DNA from: JBBSIN01 sp038232055
Lineage (GTDB): Bacteria; Actinomycetota; Actinomycetes; JADGOV01
Direction: 5' to 3'
Assembly: GCA_038232055.1 (NCBI GenBank)
Contig: JBBSIN010000004.1
Coordinates: 1-64,000, forward strand
DNA length: 64,000 nucleotides
Shown here one piece after another: positions 1-8,326 of this stretch. Position 1 is the first letter of the stretch, and the number at the start of each line of letters is the position of its first letter. The notes beneath the pieces were generated by a model that was given only the letters and a program-made list of their open reading frames with translations, did not search any database and was not told where the DNA came from. The translations under genes were made by a program, and so were the position numbers.

Positions 1-1
1 C

Positions 2-79
2 ATCCGCATCGGCTCCCACCTGCTCACGCGCAACGTCCGGCACTCTCCGATGTTCCCCGGCCTACAGGCCCCGTACTGA
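2..79 (+). CDS. C-terminal fragment of an unidentified protein (cut by window edge)
   Basis: An open frame enters from the left edge and ends with TGA at 77-79. The last 25 residues read IRIGSHLLTRNV then RHSPMFPGLQAPY. The frame shows the G/C third-position bias of its neighbours, so it may be the end of a real gene, but the piece is too short to assign to a family. It faces the convergent threonine aldolase gene, whose stop lies 56 bases away. Confidence 0.4.
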   Translation: MRIGSHLLTRNVRHSPMFPGLQAPY

Positions 80-135
80 ACGTGGCCCGAGCCATCCGTG
101 CTGCCGTGCCGGCAAGGGATCGCTGAGCGGGCGTT

Positions 136-1182
136 CTAGGGGCCCAGGAGCCGGCCGAGCACGTCGCCGGCCCGTTCGGCGGCCTCGTCGTCGACGTCGA
201 GGTGGGTTACCAGCCGAGCCCGCTGGGGACCGACGACCGAGATGAGCACGCCTTCCGCGCGGGTGGCCGCCGAGAGCGTCGGACCGTCGTACGACGACTT
301 CGCGAGGTCGAGCGGGACGAGGTTCGTCTCGACGACGGCCGGGTCGCAGACCTCCGGCGCGGCGTCGGCGATGCGCTCGGCCAGCCGCCGCGCCCGCGCG
401 TGGTCCTCGGCCAGCCGCTCTACGTGGTGGCGCAGCGCATGCAACCCGGCGGCGGCGAGCACGCCCGCCTGCCGCATGCCACCGCCGAGTCGCTTGCGCA
501 GCACCCGCGCTTGCTCCTCCTGCTCGGCCGAACACAGTAGGACGGAGCCGACGGGCGCACCCAGTCCCTTCGACAGGCAGACCGACAGGGTGTCGAAGAG
601 GGCGCCGTACGACGCAAGCGGCACGCCGGATGCGACGTGCGCGTTGAAGATGCGTGCCCCGTCGCAGTGCAGGGCCGCGCCGGCCGAGCTGGTCAGCGAC
701 CGAAGCTCCTCCAGCGTCGCCATCGGGTAGACGGCGCCGCCGCCCCGGTTGTGTGTCTGCTCCACGGCGACCGCTCGGGTCGGCACGGTGTGGTAACCGG
801 CCGGCCGGATCTGCTCGGCCACGACGGCCGGCTCCAGCAACCCGCGGGCGGAGACGATCGTGCGCGTCGAGATGCCACCGTGCTGCGCCGCGCCACCGGA
901 TTCGTAGGTGACGATGTGCGCGTCGGCATCGCAGATCAGCTCGTCCGCCGCGGGTACGACGAGCCGCAGGCAGATCTGGTTGCCCATCGTGCCGGTCGGG
1001 ACGAAGACCGCAGCCGCCTTGCCGAACCGGCCGGCCACCTCTGCCTCGAGGGCGTTGACCGTGGGATCCTCGCCGTAGACGTCGTCGCCGAGCGCTGCGT
1101 CGGCCATCGCCCGCCGCATCTGCGGCGTCGGCTGAGTCACGGTGTCGCTGCGCAGGTCGACCAGTGCTGGCATGTCCGCCAC
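136..1182 (-). CDS. ltaE: Low-specificity L-threonine aldolase
   Basis: A PLP-dependent fold-type I enzyme of 348 residues that cleaves L-threonine or L-allo-threonine to glycine and acetaldehyde in the cytosol. The N-terminus VDLRSDTVTQPT is diagnostic of the beta-eliminating lyase/threonine aldolase family. The sequence keeps GDDVYGEDPTVNALE and GTMGNQ, the cofactor-pairing Asp (HCDGAR, about residue 174) and the Schiff-base Lys (SKGLGAP, about residue 205). Length is normal for the family. The start is GTG at 1182; an ATG three codons later (MPALVDLRSD) is an equally good choice. It is a single gene with no obvious operon partner. A related aromatic amino acid beta-lyase is possible but less likely. 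Confidence 0.92.
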   Translation of the reverse strand: MADMPALVDLRSDTVTQPTPQMRRAMADAALGDDVYGEDPTVNALEAEVAGRFGKAAAVFVPTGTMGNQICLRLVVPAADELICDADAHIVTYESGGAAQHGGISTRTIVSARGLLEPAVVAEQIRPAGYHTVPTRAVAVEQTHNRGGGAVYPMATLEELRSLTSSAGAALHCDGARIFNAHVASGVPLASYGALFDTLSVCLSKGLGAPVGSVLLCSAEQEEQARVLRKRLGGGMRQAGVLAAAGLHALRHHVERLAEDHARARRLAERIADAAPEVCDPAVVETNLVPLDLAKSSYDGPTLSAATRAEGVLISVVGPQRARLVTHLDVDDEAAERAGDVLGRLLGP

Positions 1183-1357
1183 GCTAGCGGTCGCTTCGGT
1201 GGACGCTGACGACCCAACGTCACGGGGACGCTCGGCCTTCGTATCGTTCCCCGTCGTCCGGAGCGCAGGCTAACGACACAAGACCGCGGAACCCGGTCCA
1301 CTGGCTGCTTGGCGCGCCTGCCGGTCGCGGGCGCGACGGCGCCCTAGCGTTGCCGCC

Positions 1358-2443
1358 ATGAGACAGGAGGCGGTCGCGCTGCCGAGCATCGACCGCGCCC
1401 GCGGCACCGACCGCGATGACGTCAGCGACCGCAACGGCATCGGCCCGGAGTACGTGGCGCGCATCACCGCGGCGTACGCGGATCGGCTTCATGACGCGGT
1501 CCGCCGGGCGGGCTGCTCGCCCGCTGCGGCGTACGACGTGCTGCGGCAGGCTTTGGTGGCCACGATCGTCGCCCTCGACCGCGGCTCCGCCAAAGCCAAA
1601 GCCAACGCCAACGCCAACCCCAACGCCAACGCCAACGACCTGCTCTCCAGCTGGTTGCGGCACGCGGAGGCCATGGCGGCCCGGCGCGGCGAGCAGCACG
1701 ATCCGCCCGACGAGGACGCCGAGGAGCACCGTGGTCGAGCCGCGCTCGCCCAGCTCGAGCCCGACAGTCGTCGCGTCCTCATGCTGCGCGACGGGTACGA
1801 CCTGCCGCCCGCAACGGTAGCCGCATGCTGCGACACCGACGTGGCGGGCATGCGCCGGCGAGTTTTCGCAGCGCGGCTCGGGCTGCTCGCGTCGTACGAC
1901 GCCCGGCCCGGTCCCGAGCCGGGCGACGAGTCGGACTGTCCGCTCGACACCGGCGAGCTCGCCGCGCTCACCGACCACACCCTGCCGCCGAGCGGGTCCG
2001 TGGTGCTGCGGCGGCACGCTTACCGGTGCCCGAGGTGCGACGACGTCATCGACGCGCAGGAGCGCGCCCGCCGTATCGTCGCGCGGCTTCCCCTGCTCCG
2101 GATGGACCCCACTGCAGGAATGCGCCTCGTCGACGCGGCGGCCGCTGCGGCCGAGGAGCGACTGTCGCCGCTCGACGCGCTTTTCGTCGGACCGGCGCCC
2201 GAGGCAAGCCACGAGCAGGGGCGGCCGCTTTCGGCCGCACTCGCTGGGTTCGCCCTCTCGCTGTCGCTGCTCGCCGGCGTGGTCGCCGGGCTCGCCGACG
2301 GCCGCAGACCGCACCCGTCTCCGGCAACCGCCCTGGTGACCCCCGGCCCGTCCCCTTCGACGTCGTGCACGCCACAGGCCGACCCGCGCGAAGTGGCGAT
2401 CGGCGCCGGTCGCCGGCTCCGCCCGCCGGCACTGCACTGCTGA
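1358..2443 (+). CDS. Sigma-factor-like protein with zinc-finger (ZAS) motif and C-terminal membrane anchor
   Basis: A 361-residue protein with an unusual composite layout. Residues about 30-75 resemble a degenerate sigma region 2. Residues 78-93 are a low-complexity Ala/Lys/Asn/Pro linker encoded by a hexanucleotide repeat. Residues about 125-180 look like sigma region 4 (ALAQLEPDSRRVLMLRDGYD then a helix-turn-helix). An HxxxCxxC motif (H220, C224, C227) matches zinc-binding anti-sigma domains. A hydrophobic segment at 292-312 is followed by about 50 Pro/Ser-rich residues predicted outside the membrane. The neighbouring convergent gene has the same order of parts. It probably acts as a membrane-tethered regulator combining sigma-like and anti-sigma-like parts, but region 2 is weak and it may not bind core RNA polymerase. 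The last codons lie in a tandem repeat. Confidence 0.6.
   Translation: MRQEAVALPSIDRARGTDRDDVSDRNGIGPEYVARITAAYADRLHDAVRRAGCSPAAAYDVLRQALVATIVALDRGSAKAKANANANPNANANDLLSSWLRHAEAMAARRGEQHDPPDEDAEEHRGRAALAQLEPDSRRVLMLRDGYDLPPATVAACCDTDVAGMRRRVFAARLGLLASYDARPGPEPGDESDCPLDTGELAALTDHTLPPSGSVVLRRHAYRCPRCDDVIDAQERARRIVARLPLLRMDPTAGMRLVDAAAAAAEERLSPLDALFVGPAPEASHEQGRPLSAALAGFALSLSLLAGVVAGLADGRRPHPSPATALVTPGPSPSTSCTPQADPREVAIGAGRRLRPPALHC
1589..1636 (+). repeat. Hexanucleotide tandem repeat inside the sigma-like gene
   Basis: Eight 6-base units of the form GCCAAM (two GCCAAA, then GCCAAC with one CCCAAC variant) encode Ala-Lys, Ala-Lys, then Ala-Asn repeats with one Pro-Asn. The array is in frame, so adding or losing whole units would lengthen or shorten the linker between the two sigma-like segments without a frameshift. 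It is therefore a candidate variable-number repeat. Confidence 0.9.
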
Positions 2444-2479
2444 GACACTGCGCTGCTGAGGCAACGCGCTGCTGAGGCA
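2432..2479. repeat. 16-base tandem repeat (three units) spanning a stop codon
   Basis: Three 16-base units occur at 2432-2447, 2448-2463 and 2464-2479, reading CTGCACTGCTGAGACA, CTGCGCTGCTGAGGCA and ACGCGCTGCTGAGGCA. The TGA of the first unit (2441-2443) is the stop codon of the sigma-like gene, so the stop region has been duplicated in tandem. The array sits between two convergent genes and ends 15 bases before the stop of the reverse-strand gene. No clear hairpin terminator is visible. Confidence 0.85.
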
Positions 2480-2494
2480 AACGCAGCGGTCCGG

Positions 2495-3742
2495 TCAGCG
2501 GACGACGTGCAGGGCGGCGGCGCGTACGGCGATGTGGGCGCCCTGGTCGCGCAGCTTCTCGGCCCCCTCACCCACTCCGACGCCCACCCGCCGGGCGAAC
2601 CCCGCCGAGTCGGCGACGACCGTGCCGCGGAAGCTGACCCGCATGCCGGGCCGGACCCGGACCGGCGACTCCCCTACCGCGAGGAGGTGAACGAAGAGCC
2701 GCGAGCCGCGAGCTCTGCCCACCCAGAAGCCCTCGTCGGCCGGCACCGACTGGACAGCGACGTTGTACGCCGTCACGGGTCGCCCGGCGTACTTGGCGAG
2801 TCGTACACCGGGCCCTGCCGGCCACAGCGTGGTGGAGCCGCTGCGGACGTAACCGACCATCGGTTCCGCGGCGGCCGGCGTCGCCGACGACGCCGGCGCG
2901 CGAGGCTGCGTTGCCGGCATGGGAGGTGACGGCGTTCGCATCGCCAGGACGACCGCCAGCGCGGCGCCGCCGGCGACCACCGTGCCGACTGCCGCACTTG
3001 CGACAGCATGCTCACGAGCTCGGGCGCCCGCTCCGCGCAGCAGCTCGACCAACCCGGCGACCGGTGCGATGCCGGTCAGCCCCCGCCGGCGTGTGATCAA
3101 GGGATCGCTCAGGGCGCCGCAGGCCTCGCAGTCGAGCAGGTGCCGGTCGGCGCCGAGTGCGCGCTGCTGGCGCCGGTCGGCCGAGGCAAGCGAAAGCAGG
3201 ACGGGCCGGCACCTCGTCGTCGGCAGGTCCACGCGGCGAAACGCCAGCAGGTAATCGACCCGCAGCCGGGCGCGCGCCCGGTGCAGTCGCGCGGCGACGC
3301 CACCCGCACTCTCCCCGCGATCGGCCGCCAGCTTCGCGACCGATCGCCCTTCCACCTCGTGTCCGAGGAGTAGGTAACGCTCCTCCTCGGCCATCCGAAC
3401 GAGCGCGACCGCCATGGCCTCGTGCTCCTCACGGCGCAACGCGTGCTCGTCGGGCGACTCCTCGCCGGTCCGGTCGATCAGCCGATGCCGGTGGCGCCCG
3501 TCGCGGTCGTCCGCACGCTCCCGGGACTTGACGAGGTTGCGCGCGGTCACGACCGCGTAGGACACCAACGCGGCCCGGTCGAGGCGCCACCGCGCGTCGA
3601 GCAAGCGGGCCAGGGTCTCCTGCACCACGTCGTCGGCCGTGTCGGCGTCTGCCACGCGCGCGCGTACGACCCGCCGCAGCACGCCGTCCACGTCGACAAG
3701 GTCCTCGTCGGTGAACGGCGATGCGGTGGCGCGCGTCGCCAC
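2495..3742 (-). CDS. ECF sigma factor fused to zinc-finger anti-sigma motif, membrane helix and extracytoplasmic domain
   Basis: A 415-residue protein beginning with a convincing ECF sigma factor. Region 2 spans about residues 15-80 (DADTADDVVQETLARLL, then YAVVTARNLV) and region 4 about 105-165 (EERYLLLGHEVEGRSVAKLA with an HTH). An HxxxCxxC zinc motif follows (H201, C205, C208), then a membrane helix at about 249-268 and about 145 extracytoplasmic residues containing VRPGMRVSFRGTVV. ECF groups with fused C-terminal zinc-finger/TM extensions are known in actinobacteria. The likely role is signal-responsive transcription with sigma and inhibitor in one chain, released perhaps by proteolysis; that mechanism is inference. 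GTG start. It is convergent with a second protein of similar layout. Confidence 0.8.
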   Translation of the reverse strand: MATRATASPFTDEDLVDVDGVLRRVVRARVADADTADDVVQETLARLLDARWRLDRAALVSYAVVTARNLVKSRERADDRDGRHRHRLIDRTGEESPDEHALRREEHEAMAVALVRMAEEERYLLLGHEVEGRSVAKLAADRGESAGGVAARLHRARARLRVDYLLAFRRVDLPTTRCRPVLLSLASADRRQQRALGADRHLLDCEACGALSDPLITRRRGLTGIAPVAGLVELLRGAGARAREHAVASAAVGTVVAGGAALAVVLAMRTPSPPMPATQPRAPASSATPAAAEPMVGYVRSGSTTLWPAGPGVRLAKYAGRPVTAYNVAVQSVPADEGFWVGRARGSRLFVHLLAVGESPVRVRPGMRVSFRGTVVADSAGFARRVGVGVGEGAEKLRDQGAHIAVRAAALHVVR

Positions 3743-3940
3743 AGTGTCCTTCCCGTCGCAATCGAGCAGGCGGCCTCAAACGCCCAAAACCTACCCGGCC
3801 CGACGCGTCATGTACCGGGCCTCAACTCGTCTCACCCTAAGAGGTCGTTATTCGACCGGATGCCTGGGCCAGTGTGGACGAGGCCGCATCTGGGAGCGAC
3901 CTCGCCGGCCTCACCCCCATTCGAATCGAGGGAGCATCTC

Positions 3941-4729
3941 TTGACGCAAGCGATCAATTTCCGCAGCGGGATCGAGAACGCGTGGTCCAACGTGGCAGCG
4001 TTCGTACCCAAGCTCATCGCTTTTTTGGTCATCCTGATCATCGGCTACATCGTGGCCAAGATCATCGCGAAGATCTTCGACAAGGTGCTGGAGCGGGTGG
4101 GCTTCGACAAGCTGGTCGAACGCGGCGGCATCAAGCAGGCTCTGTCGAACTCCCAGTACGACGCGTCGACTCTTCTCAGCAAGGTCGTCTTGTACGCGAT
4201 CATGCTCTTCGTACTGAGCACGGCGTTCGGCGTGTTCGGCACCAACCCGATCAGCGACTACCTGCGCTCGGTAGTGGCGTACCTGCCGAAGGTCTTCGTC
4301 GCGATCCTCATCATCGTCGTCACCGCGGCCATCGCGGCGGGGATGCGCTCGCTGATCCAGAACTCGCTGGGCGGGCTCAGCTACGGCAACCTACTCGCCG
4401 GAGCGGCGTCCGCTTTGATCATGGCTTTTGGCGTGATCGCGGCCTTGAACCAGCTCAACATCGCGCAGAACGTCGTCAACGCACTGTTGTACTTCCTGCT
4501 CTTCACGATCGGCGGCATCCTCGTCGTCGCGGTGGGTGGTGGCGGCATCGGTCCCATGCAGCAGCGCTGGCACAACGTGCTCGCCCGCTATGACGAGGAA
4601 AAGCCCAACGTCCGCCAGCAGGTGCACCAGGCGCCGAGCGTCCGCGAGCAGGCGCAGCAGGCCCAGCAGTCCACCCAATCCAGCGGTCAGTCGGGCGGGC
4701 AGGCCGGGGCCCGACGCGTCCAGCCGTAG
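3941..4729 (+). CDS. Multi-pass membrane protein with mechanosensitive-channel-like TM helices
   Basis: A 262-residue integral membrane protein. Hydrophobic segments lie near residues 20-45 (LIAFLVILIIGYIVAKII), 85-105, 115-140, 155-175 and 185-205. Repeated helix-Gly patterns resemble the conserved TM_helix (CmpX/MscS N-terminal type) family. The C-terminal 55 residues are hydrophilic and rich in Gln and Ser. There is no MscS beta-domain, so channel function is uncertain. The start is TTG at 3941, chosen because GAGGGAG lies six bases upstream and the protein then begins just before the first helix. A gene for a PRC-barrel/DUF2382 stress protein follows 27 bases downstream, which suggests co-expression in a general stress response. 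Confidence 0.75.
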   Translation: MTQAINFRSGIENAWSNVAAFVPKLIAFLVILIIGYIVAKIIAKIFDKVLERVGFDKLVERGGIKQALSNSQYDASTLLSKVVLYAIMLFVLSTAFGVFGTNPISDYLRSVVAYLPKVFVAILIIVVTAAIAAGMRSLIQNSLGGLSYGNLLAGAASALIMAFGVIAALNQLNIAQNVVNALLYFLLFTIGGILVVAVGGGGIGPMQQRWHNVLARYDEEKPNVRQQVHQAPSVREQAQQAQQSTQSSGQSGGQAGARRVQP

Positions 4730-4756
4730 CAGTCATCTCTCGTATCGGAGGTAGTA

Positions 4757-5562
4757 ATGCTCGACGAAAGCCAGGCGCGGAACCTCATCGGCGCGACGCT
4801 CTACGACAGCGACAGTGGAAAGATCGGCAAGGTCGGCCAGGTGTATCTCGACGACGAGACGAGCGTGCCGGAGTGGGCACCGTCCACACCGGGCTCTTCG
4901 GAGGCAAGGAGAGCTTCGTCCCGCTCGCCGGGGCGCGGATGTCGGGAAGCGACGTCACCGTGCCCTACTCCAAGGACATGATCAAGGGGGCGCCCAGCAC
5001 CACCGACGGGCATCTCACCCAGGACCAGGAGGCCGATCTCTACCGCCACTACGGCCTGAACTACACCGAGCGCACCTCGGACACCGGCCTGCCGAGCGGC
5101 ACCGGTCAGGCCGCGGGGAGGTCGTACGCCGGCGACACCGAGGGCACCGTCGGTCGTGACGTCTCCGGACCGACGACGGACGACGCCATGGCCCGCTCCG
5201 AGGAGCGGCTGAGGGTTGGCACGGAGCAGGTGCAGGGCGGTCGGGTGCGACTGCGGAAGTACATCGTCACCGAGAACGTCACGCATACCGTCCCGGTACG
5301 GCGCGAGGAAGTTCGGATCGAGCGCGAGCCCATCACCGACGCCAACGTCGGCCCGTCGATGAGCGGCGCCGACCTCTCGGAGGAGGAGCACGTGGTCGTC
5401 CTCAACGAGGAGCGCCCGGTCGTGCAGAAGGAGACCGTGCCGGTCGAGCGGGTGCGCCTGGACAAGGACACCGTGACCGAGGACGTCGAAGTCTCCGAGC
5501 AGGTCGCCAAGGAGAAGATCGATATGACGGGCGTCGAGGAGACCGACCGCACGAACCGCTGA
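4757..5562 (+). pseudogene. PRC-barrel / DUF2382 (YsnF-AvaK) stress protein gene split by a frameshift
   Basis: The first frame begins MLDESQARNLIGATLYD and carries a PRC-barrel start up to about VPEWA. The family pattern then continues in another frame (TVHTGLFGGKESFVPL) and runs to 5562 through a DUF2382 domain (RLRKYIVTENVTHTVPVRRE, then EERPVVQKETVPVERV). Restoring one base near 4877 would give a continuous protein of about 268 residues in the usual order PRC-barrel, linker, DUF2382. GGAGGT lies upstream of the ATG. The downstream part has no other lesion, so this is either a very recent mutation or a sequencing error. DUF2382 proteins are typically linked to general stress in actinobacteria and cyanobacteria; the biochemical role is unknown. 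Confidence 0.8.
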
Positions 5563-5580
5563 CGCGGCCGACGACGGAGT

Positions 5581-5611
5581 AGCCCGGTGCCGGTTCGACC
5601 GGCGCCGGGCT
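5581..5611. terminator. Strong GC-rich hairpin between convergent genes
   Basis: Two 13-base arms, AGCCCGGTGCCGG and CCGGCGCCGGGCT, flank the five-base loop TTCGA and pair with a single G-U or A-C position. The hairpin lies between the DUF2382 gene and the convergent regulator, and its last bases enter the regulator stop codon. There is no T-tract, as is common for actinobacterial terminators, and it could act in both directions. Confidence 0.7.
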
Positions 5612-6581
5612 ACGGGCGGGTGGCGAGCAGGGCCGAGCCCAGCGGGGTGAGCCCGTAGAGAACGGCCCGCCCGGCGCGCTGGCGGGAAGCGAGTCCGGCC
5701 GCGGCAAGCACGCCGAGGTGCTGGGAGACCGTGCCCGGCGAGAGCCGGTAACGGGCCGCGAGCTGAGTCGTCGAGACCGGCTCGACGAGGCTGCCCAACA
5801 GCTGCGAGCGGGTACGTCCGAGCAGGACGGCAAGCGCGTCGCTGCAGGCTTCCGATGGCCGCTCCCACAGCAGGCCCACGCCACGGGCCGGATAGATCAC
5901 CGTGGGCTGCCAGGGTTCGTCGAGGACGGCCAGCACCCGAGGCCAGACGAACACGCTCGGGAGTAGCAGCAGACCGTCGCCGTCCAGCGCGCGTCGCTGG
6001 TCGTGATCGGCCTTGATCTGCAGCGACGGTTCGGCCCAGCGCACCCGGTCGTGCAGGTCGGCGATCATCCGCTCGACGCCGCCCACGGCGAGGAGACGGC
6101 CCCGGTAGAGCACGTCGGCGTCGAGCAGGTCGCGAAGGCGCAGCCAGTCCTCGGCCAGCAGTCGCGACCACACCGCGCCGAGCAGGTCCGCGAGCAGTCC
6201 CGGTACGGCGGCCGGGGCGTCGAGAAGCGGCCGGGCATCGGCCGGCACCGGACGTCCGGCGAAAGCCCAGCCCAGCTCTCGGCGTACCTGCACCTGCGGT
6301 GTCGCCCGGACGCGCTCCAGCTCCTCGGCGATGTCGGCCAGCGGGCTCGTCGGCGGCGGGCTGAGGAAGTCCGGCACGTAGGAACGGGCGGTGAGCAGCG
6401 CGCGCAGCACGCCGACGTCGAGACCGGCCAGCCGGCGTGCGGCGAGACGAAGCCACGGGAGATGCAGCGGGTGGCGATCCGGCTCGAAGACCGCCTCCAG
6501 CGCCGCCGTCGTCTCCCACAGCGGGGAGATCGCGAACCGGATGCGCAGCAGGTCGGCCGGCGTGAAGTCCAGGCTGATCAT
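5610..6581 (-). CDS. ArsR-type winged-helix transcriptional regulator with DUF5937-like N-terminus
   Basis: A 323-residue regulator. The long N-terminal region (MISLDFTPADLLRIRFAISP onward, to about residue 220) matches the pattern of DUF5937 regulators common in actinomycetes. The C-terminal 70 residues form an ArsR-like winged helix (TTQLAARYRLSPGTVSQHLG, then LASRQRAGRAVLYGLTPLG). No metal-binding cysteine pair is visible, so a metal sensor is unlikely. It is divergent from an MFS transporter, with a 64-base intergenic region holding CTTCGGC (6590-6596) and GCCGAAG (6631-6637) as a candidate operator pair. The usual arrangement would be repression of the adjacent exporter. Confidence 0.85.
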   Translation of the reverse strand: MISLDFTPADLLRIRFAISPLWETTAALEAVFEPDRHPLHLPWLRLAARRLAGLDVGVLRALLTARSYVPDFLSPPPTSPLADIAEELERVRATPQVQVRRELGWAFAGRPVPADARPLLDAPAAVPGLLADLLGAVWSRLLAEDWLRLRDLLDADVLYRGRLLAVGGVERMIADLHDRVRWAEPSLQIKADHDQRRALDGDGLLLLPSVFVWPRVLAVLDEPWQPTVIYPARGVGLLWERPSEACSDALAVLLGRTRSQLLGSLVEPVSTTQLAARYRLSPGTVSQHLGVLAAAGLASRQRAGRAVLYGLTPLGSALLATRP

Positions 6582-6645
6582 CCGCGACCCTTCGGCGGCA
6601 GCTAAATCGTTGGCGTTCCGACGCTATCGGGCCGAAGCTGCGAGC

Positions 6646-7830
6646 ATGGCTCTGACGCGATACCGGGAGGTGCTGCGCGCCCCGTCGGTCGGCTGGCTGC
6701 TCACCACGTCACTGGTGGGGCGCCTGCCGCAGGGCATGACTGGGCTCGCGCTGCTGTTGCTCGTCACTCGGCACGGCACGTACGCCGCCGCCGGCGCGGT
6801 GACCGCCGTTTTTCTCGTCGCGACCTGCCTGGCGACCCCGCTCGTCTCGCGGGCGGCCGACCGACTGGGTCGCCGCCGGGTGCTGCGGGCCACCGCATGC
6901 GGCTTCGCCGTCGCGTCGCTCGGCCTGGCCGCCTCGGCAGCTCACCCGGTGCCGCTCGTCGTCTTCGCACTGCTCGCCGGGGCATCCTCCCCACCGCTCG
7001 CCGCGTCGGCGCGTGCGGTGTGGCCGGCGCTCGTTACCGGTGCGCAACGCCAGTCCCTGTTCGCGCTCGAGGCCACCCTGCAGGAGATGACGTTCATCGC
7101 CGGGCCGGCGCTCGTCGCCCTGCTCGCCGCTGCCGGAAGTGCCGCCCTGGCCGTCGCTGCCAGCGGCGCGATCTGCCTGGCCGGCACGATCGCGTTCACC
7201 GCCGACGCGGCAGCCGACAGCGGCATGGCCGAGCGCGGCGCGAAACCCGGGGCCGCCGTACTGGGCTCCGCGCCGTTGCGGCACCTCATCGCGGCCGGCG
7301 TGGCTCTCGTCGCGGCGCTCAGCATCGCGGAGGTCGGGATCGTCGCCTTTGTCAGCGGATCGCAGGCCTCGGCTGGCGCCGGCGTCGCGCTGGCGCTGTG
7401 GTCCGCCGGGTCGCTGGTCGGGGGCGCCATTTTCGGGTCGATACCGGTCACCCGAACGCCGCTGACCGCCTTTTTGGCGACGGCGGCCGTCGGGTTCGGC
7501 GTGCTCGCCGCTGCCCCCACGACGCTGGCGCTGAGCGCCTTGCTTTTCGTCGGCGGTTCGGCGATCGCACCCGCACTCGCCCTCCTCTACACCAGGGTCG
7601 GCGCGCTGGCCCCGGCCGGCGCCACCACGGAGGCGTTCGGCTGGCTCTCGAGCGGCCTGATGGCGGGAGCCGCGGCCGGCGTCGCGCTCGGTGGCGTGGT
7701 CGTGTCGTCCCACGGCCCGCGAGTGGCCTTCCTCGCGGCGACCGGAGTCGGTCTGCTGGCGGCCGCTGTGGCCGAGCCGATTCGGGGATGGCGTCGCCGG
7801 GTCGAGGTCGACCCGCAAGTCTGCGCCTGA
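6646..7830 (+). CDS. MFS transporter, likely exporter
   Basis: A 394-residue membrane protein with about 12 hydrophobic segments. It shows the MFS loop 2-3 signature (RAADRLGRRRVLRAT) and a long run of Ala/Gly/Leu helices. The start at ATG 6646 gives MALTRYREVLRAPSVGWLL, which resembles the N-terminus of actinobacterial drug-efflux MFS proteins. It is paired divergently with an ArsR-type regulator, which suggests substrate-inducible efflux. The substrate cannot be read from the sequence. Confidence 0.88.
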   Translation: MALTRYREVLRAPSVGWLLTTSLVGRLPQGMTGLALLLLVTRHGTYAAAGAVTAVFLVATCLATPLVSRAADRLGRRRVLRATACGFAVASLGLAASAAHPVPLVVFALLAGASSPPLAASARAVWPALVTGAQRQSLFALEATLQEMTFIAGPALVALLAAAGSAALAVAASGAICLAGTIAFTADAAADSGMAERGAKPGAAVLGSAPLRHLIAAGVALVAALSIAEVGIVAFVSGSQASAGAGVALALWSAGSLVGGAIFGSIPVTRTPLTAFLATAAVGFGVLAAAPTTLALSALLFVGGSAIAPALALLYTRVGALAPAGATTEAFGWLSSGLMAGAAAGVALGGVVVSSHGPRVAFLAATGVGLLAAAVAEPIRGWRRRVEVDPQVCA

Positions 7831-7864
7831 CCGGGCCGCATCAGAGGGGCCGGGTCGGGTCGGC

Positions 7865-8326
7865 TCAGCCGCTGACGACTGGTACGTCGGGCGCAAAAGA
7901 GGCGACGGCCGTCCGCAACGCTCGCGCGTCGAGCCGGCCGGAGGGCAGATGCCGAACGAGGGCGCCGGACCGTCCGTGGTGGGCGAGCGGAATCCGCTCG
8001 CCCTCCCGCAGCCGCACCTCCACGTCGGTGCCCCCGTCGGCCGACGGCGTCAGGGTCAGCGCGGCGACCGACGTCCACGGCACGGTCAGGTCGTCGCGGC
8101 GGGTGAGGCCGGTCGCGCCCAGCGACACGCCCTTGGCGCTCAGCACGACCGACCGACGCAGGCGGCGCCATCCGATCGCCACGATGATCGCCATGATCAG
8201 GATCGCCGGTCCCGCTCCGCTGATCGGCCGGCCCTGGGTGACCAGAAAGGCGACCAGGAGCACGGGTACGGCGACCGGCACGAGCAGCTCGACCGGGCGG
8301 AGCGGGCGGCGTACGACGTGACTCAC
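7865..8326 (-). CDS. Small membrane protein with bacterial PH-like domain
   Basis: A 153-residue protein with two hydrophobic segments near the N-terminus (VELLVPVAVPVLLVAFLV and AILIMAIIVAIG). A PH-like beta domain follows (RRSVVLSAKGVSLGATGL, then VPWTSVAALTLTP), the layout of the bPH_6-type actinobacterial proteins. The function is unknown. Its ATG overlaps the stop of the upstream phosphofructokinase gene by four bases (8323-8326), so translation is coupled, although a functional link is not evident. Confidence 0.7.
   Translation of the reverse strand: MSHVVRRPLRPVELLVPVAVPVLLVAFLVTQGRPISGAGPAILIMAIIVAIGWRRLRRSVVLSAKGVSLGATGLTRRDDLTVPWTSVAALTLTPSADGGTDVEVRLREGERIPLAHHGRSGALVRHLPSGRLDARALRTAVASFAPDVPVVSG

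Noticed and set aside
1589..1636. Asn-Ala-Asn-Pro-like repeat recalling the malaria circumsporozoite protein
   Set aside because: The likeness is a chance product of a simple hexanucleotide repeat; only one Pro unit occurs and the host gene is sigma-like.
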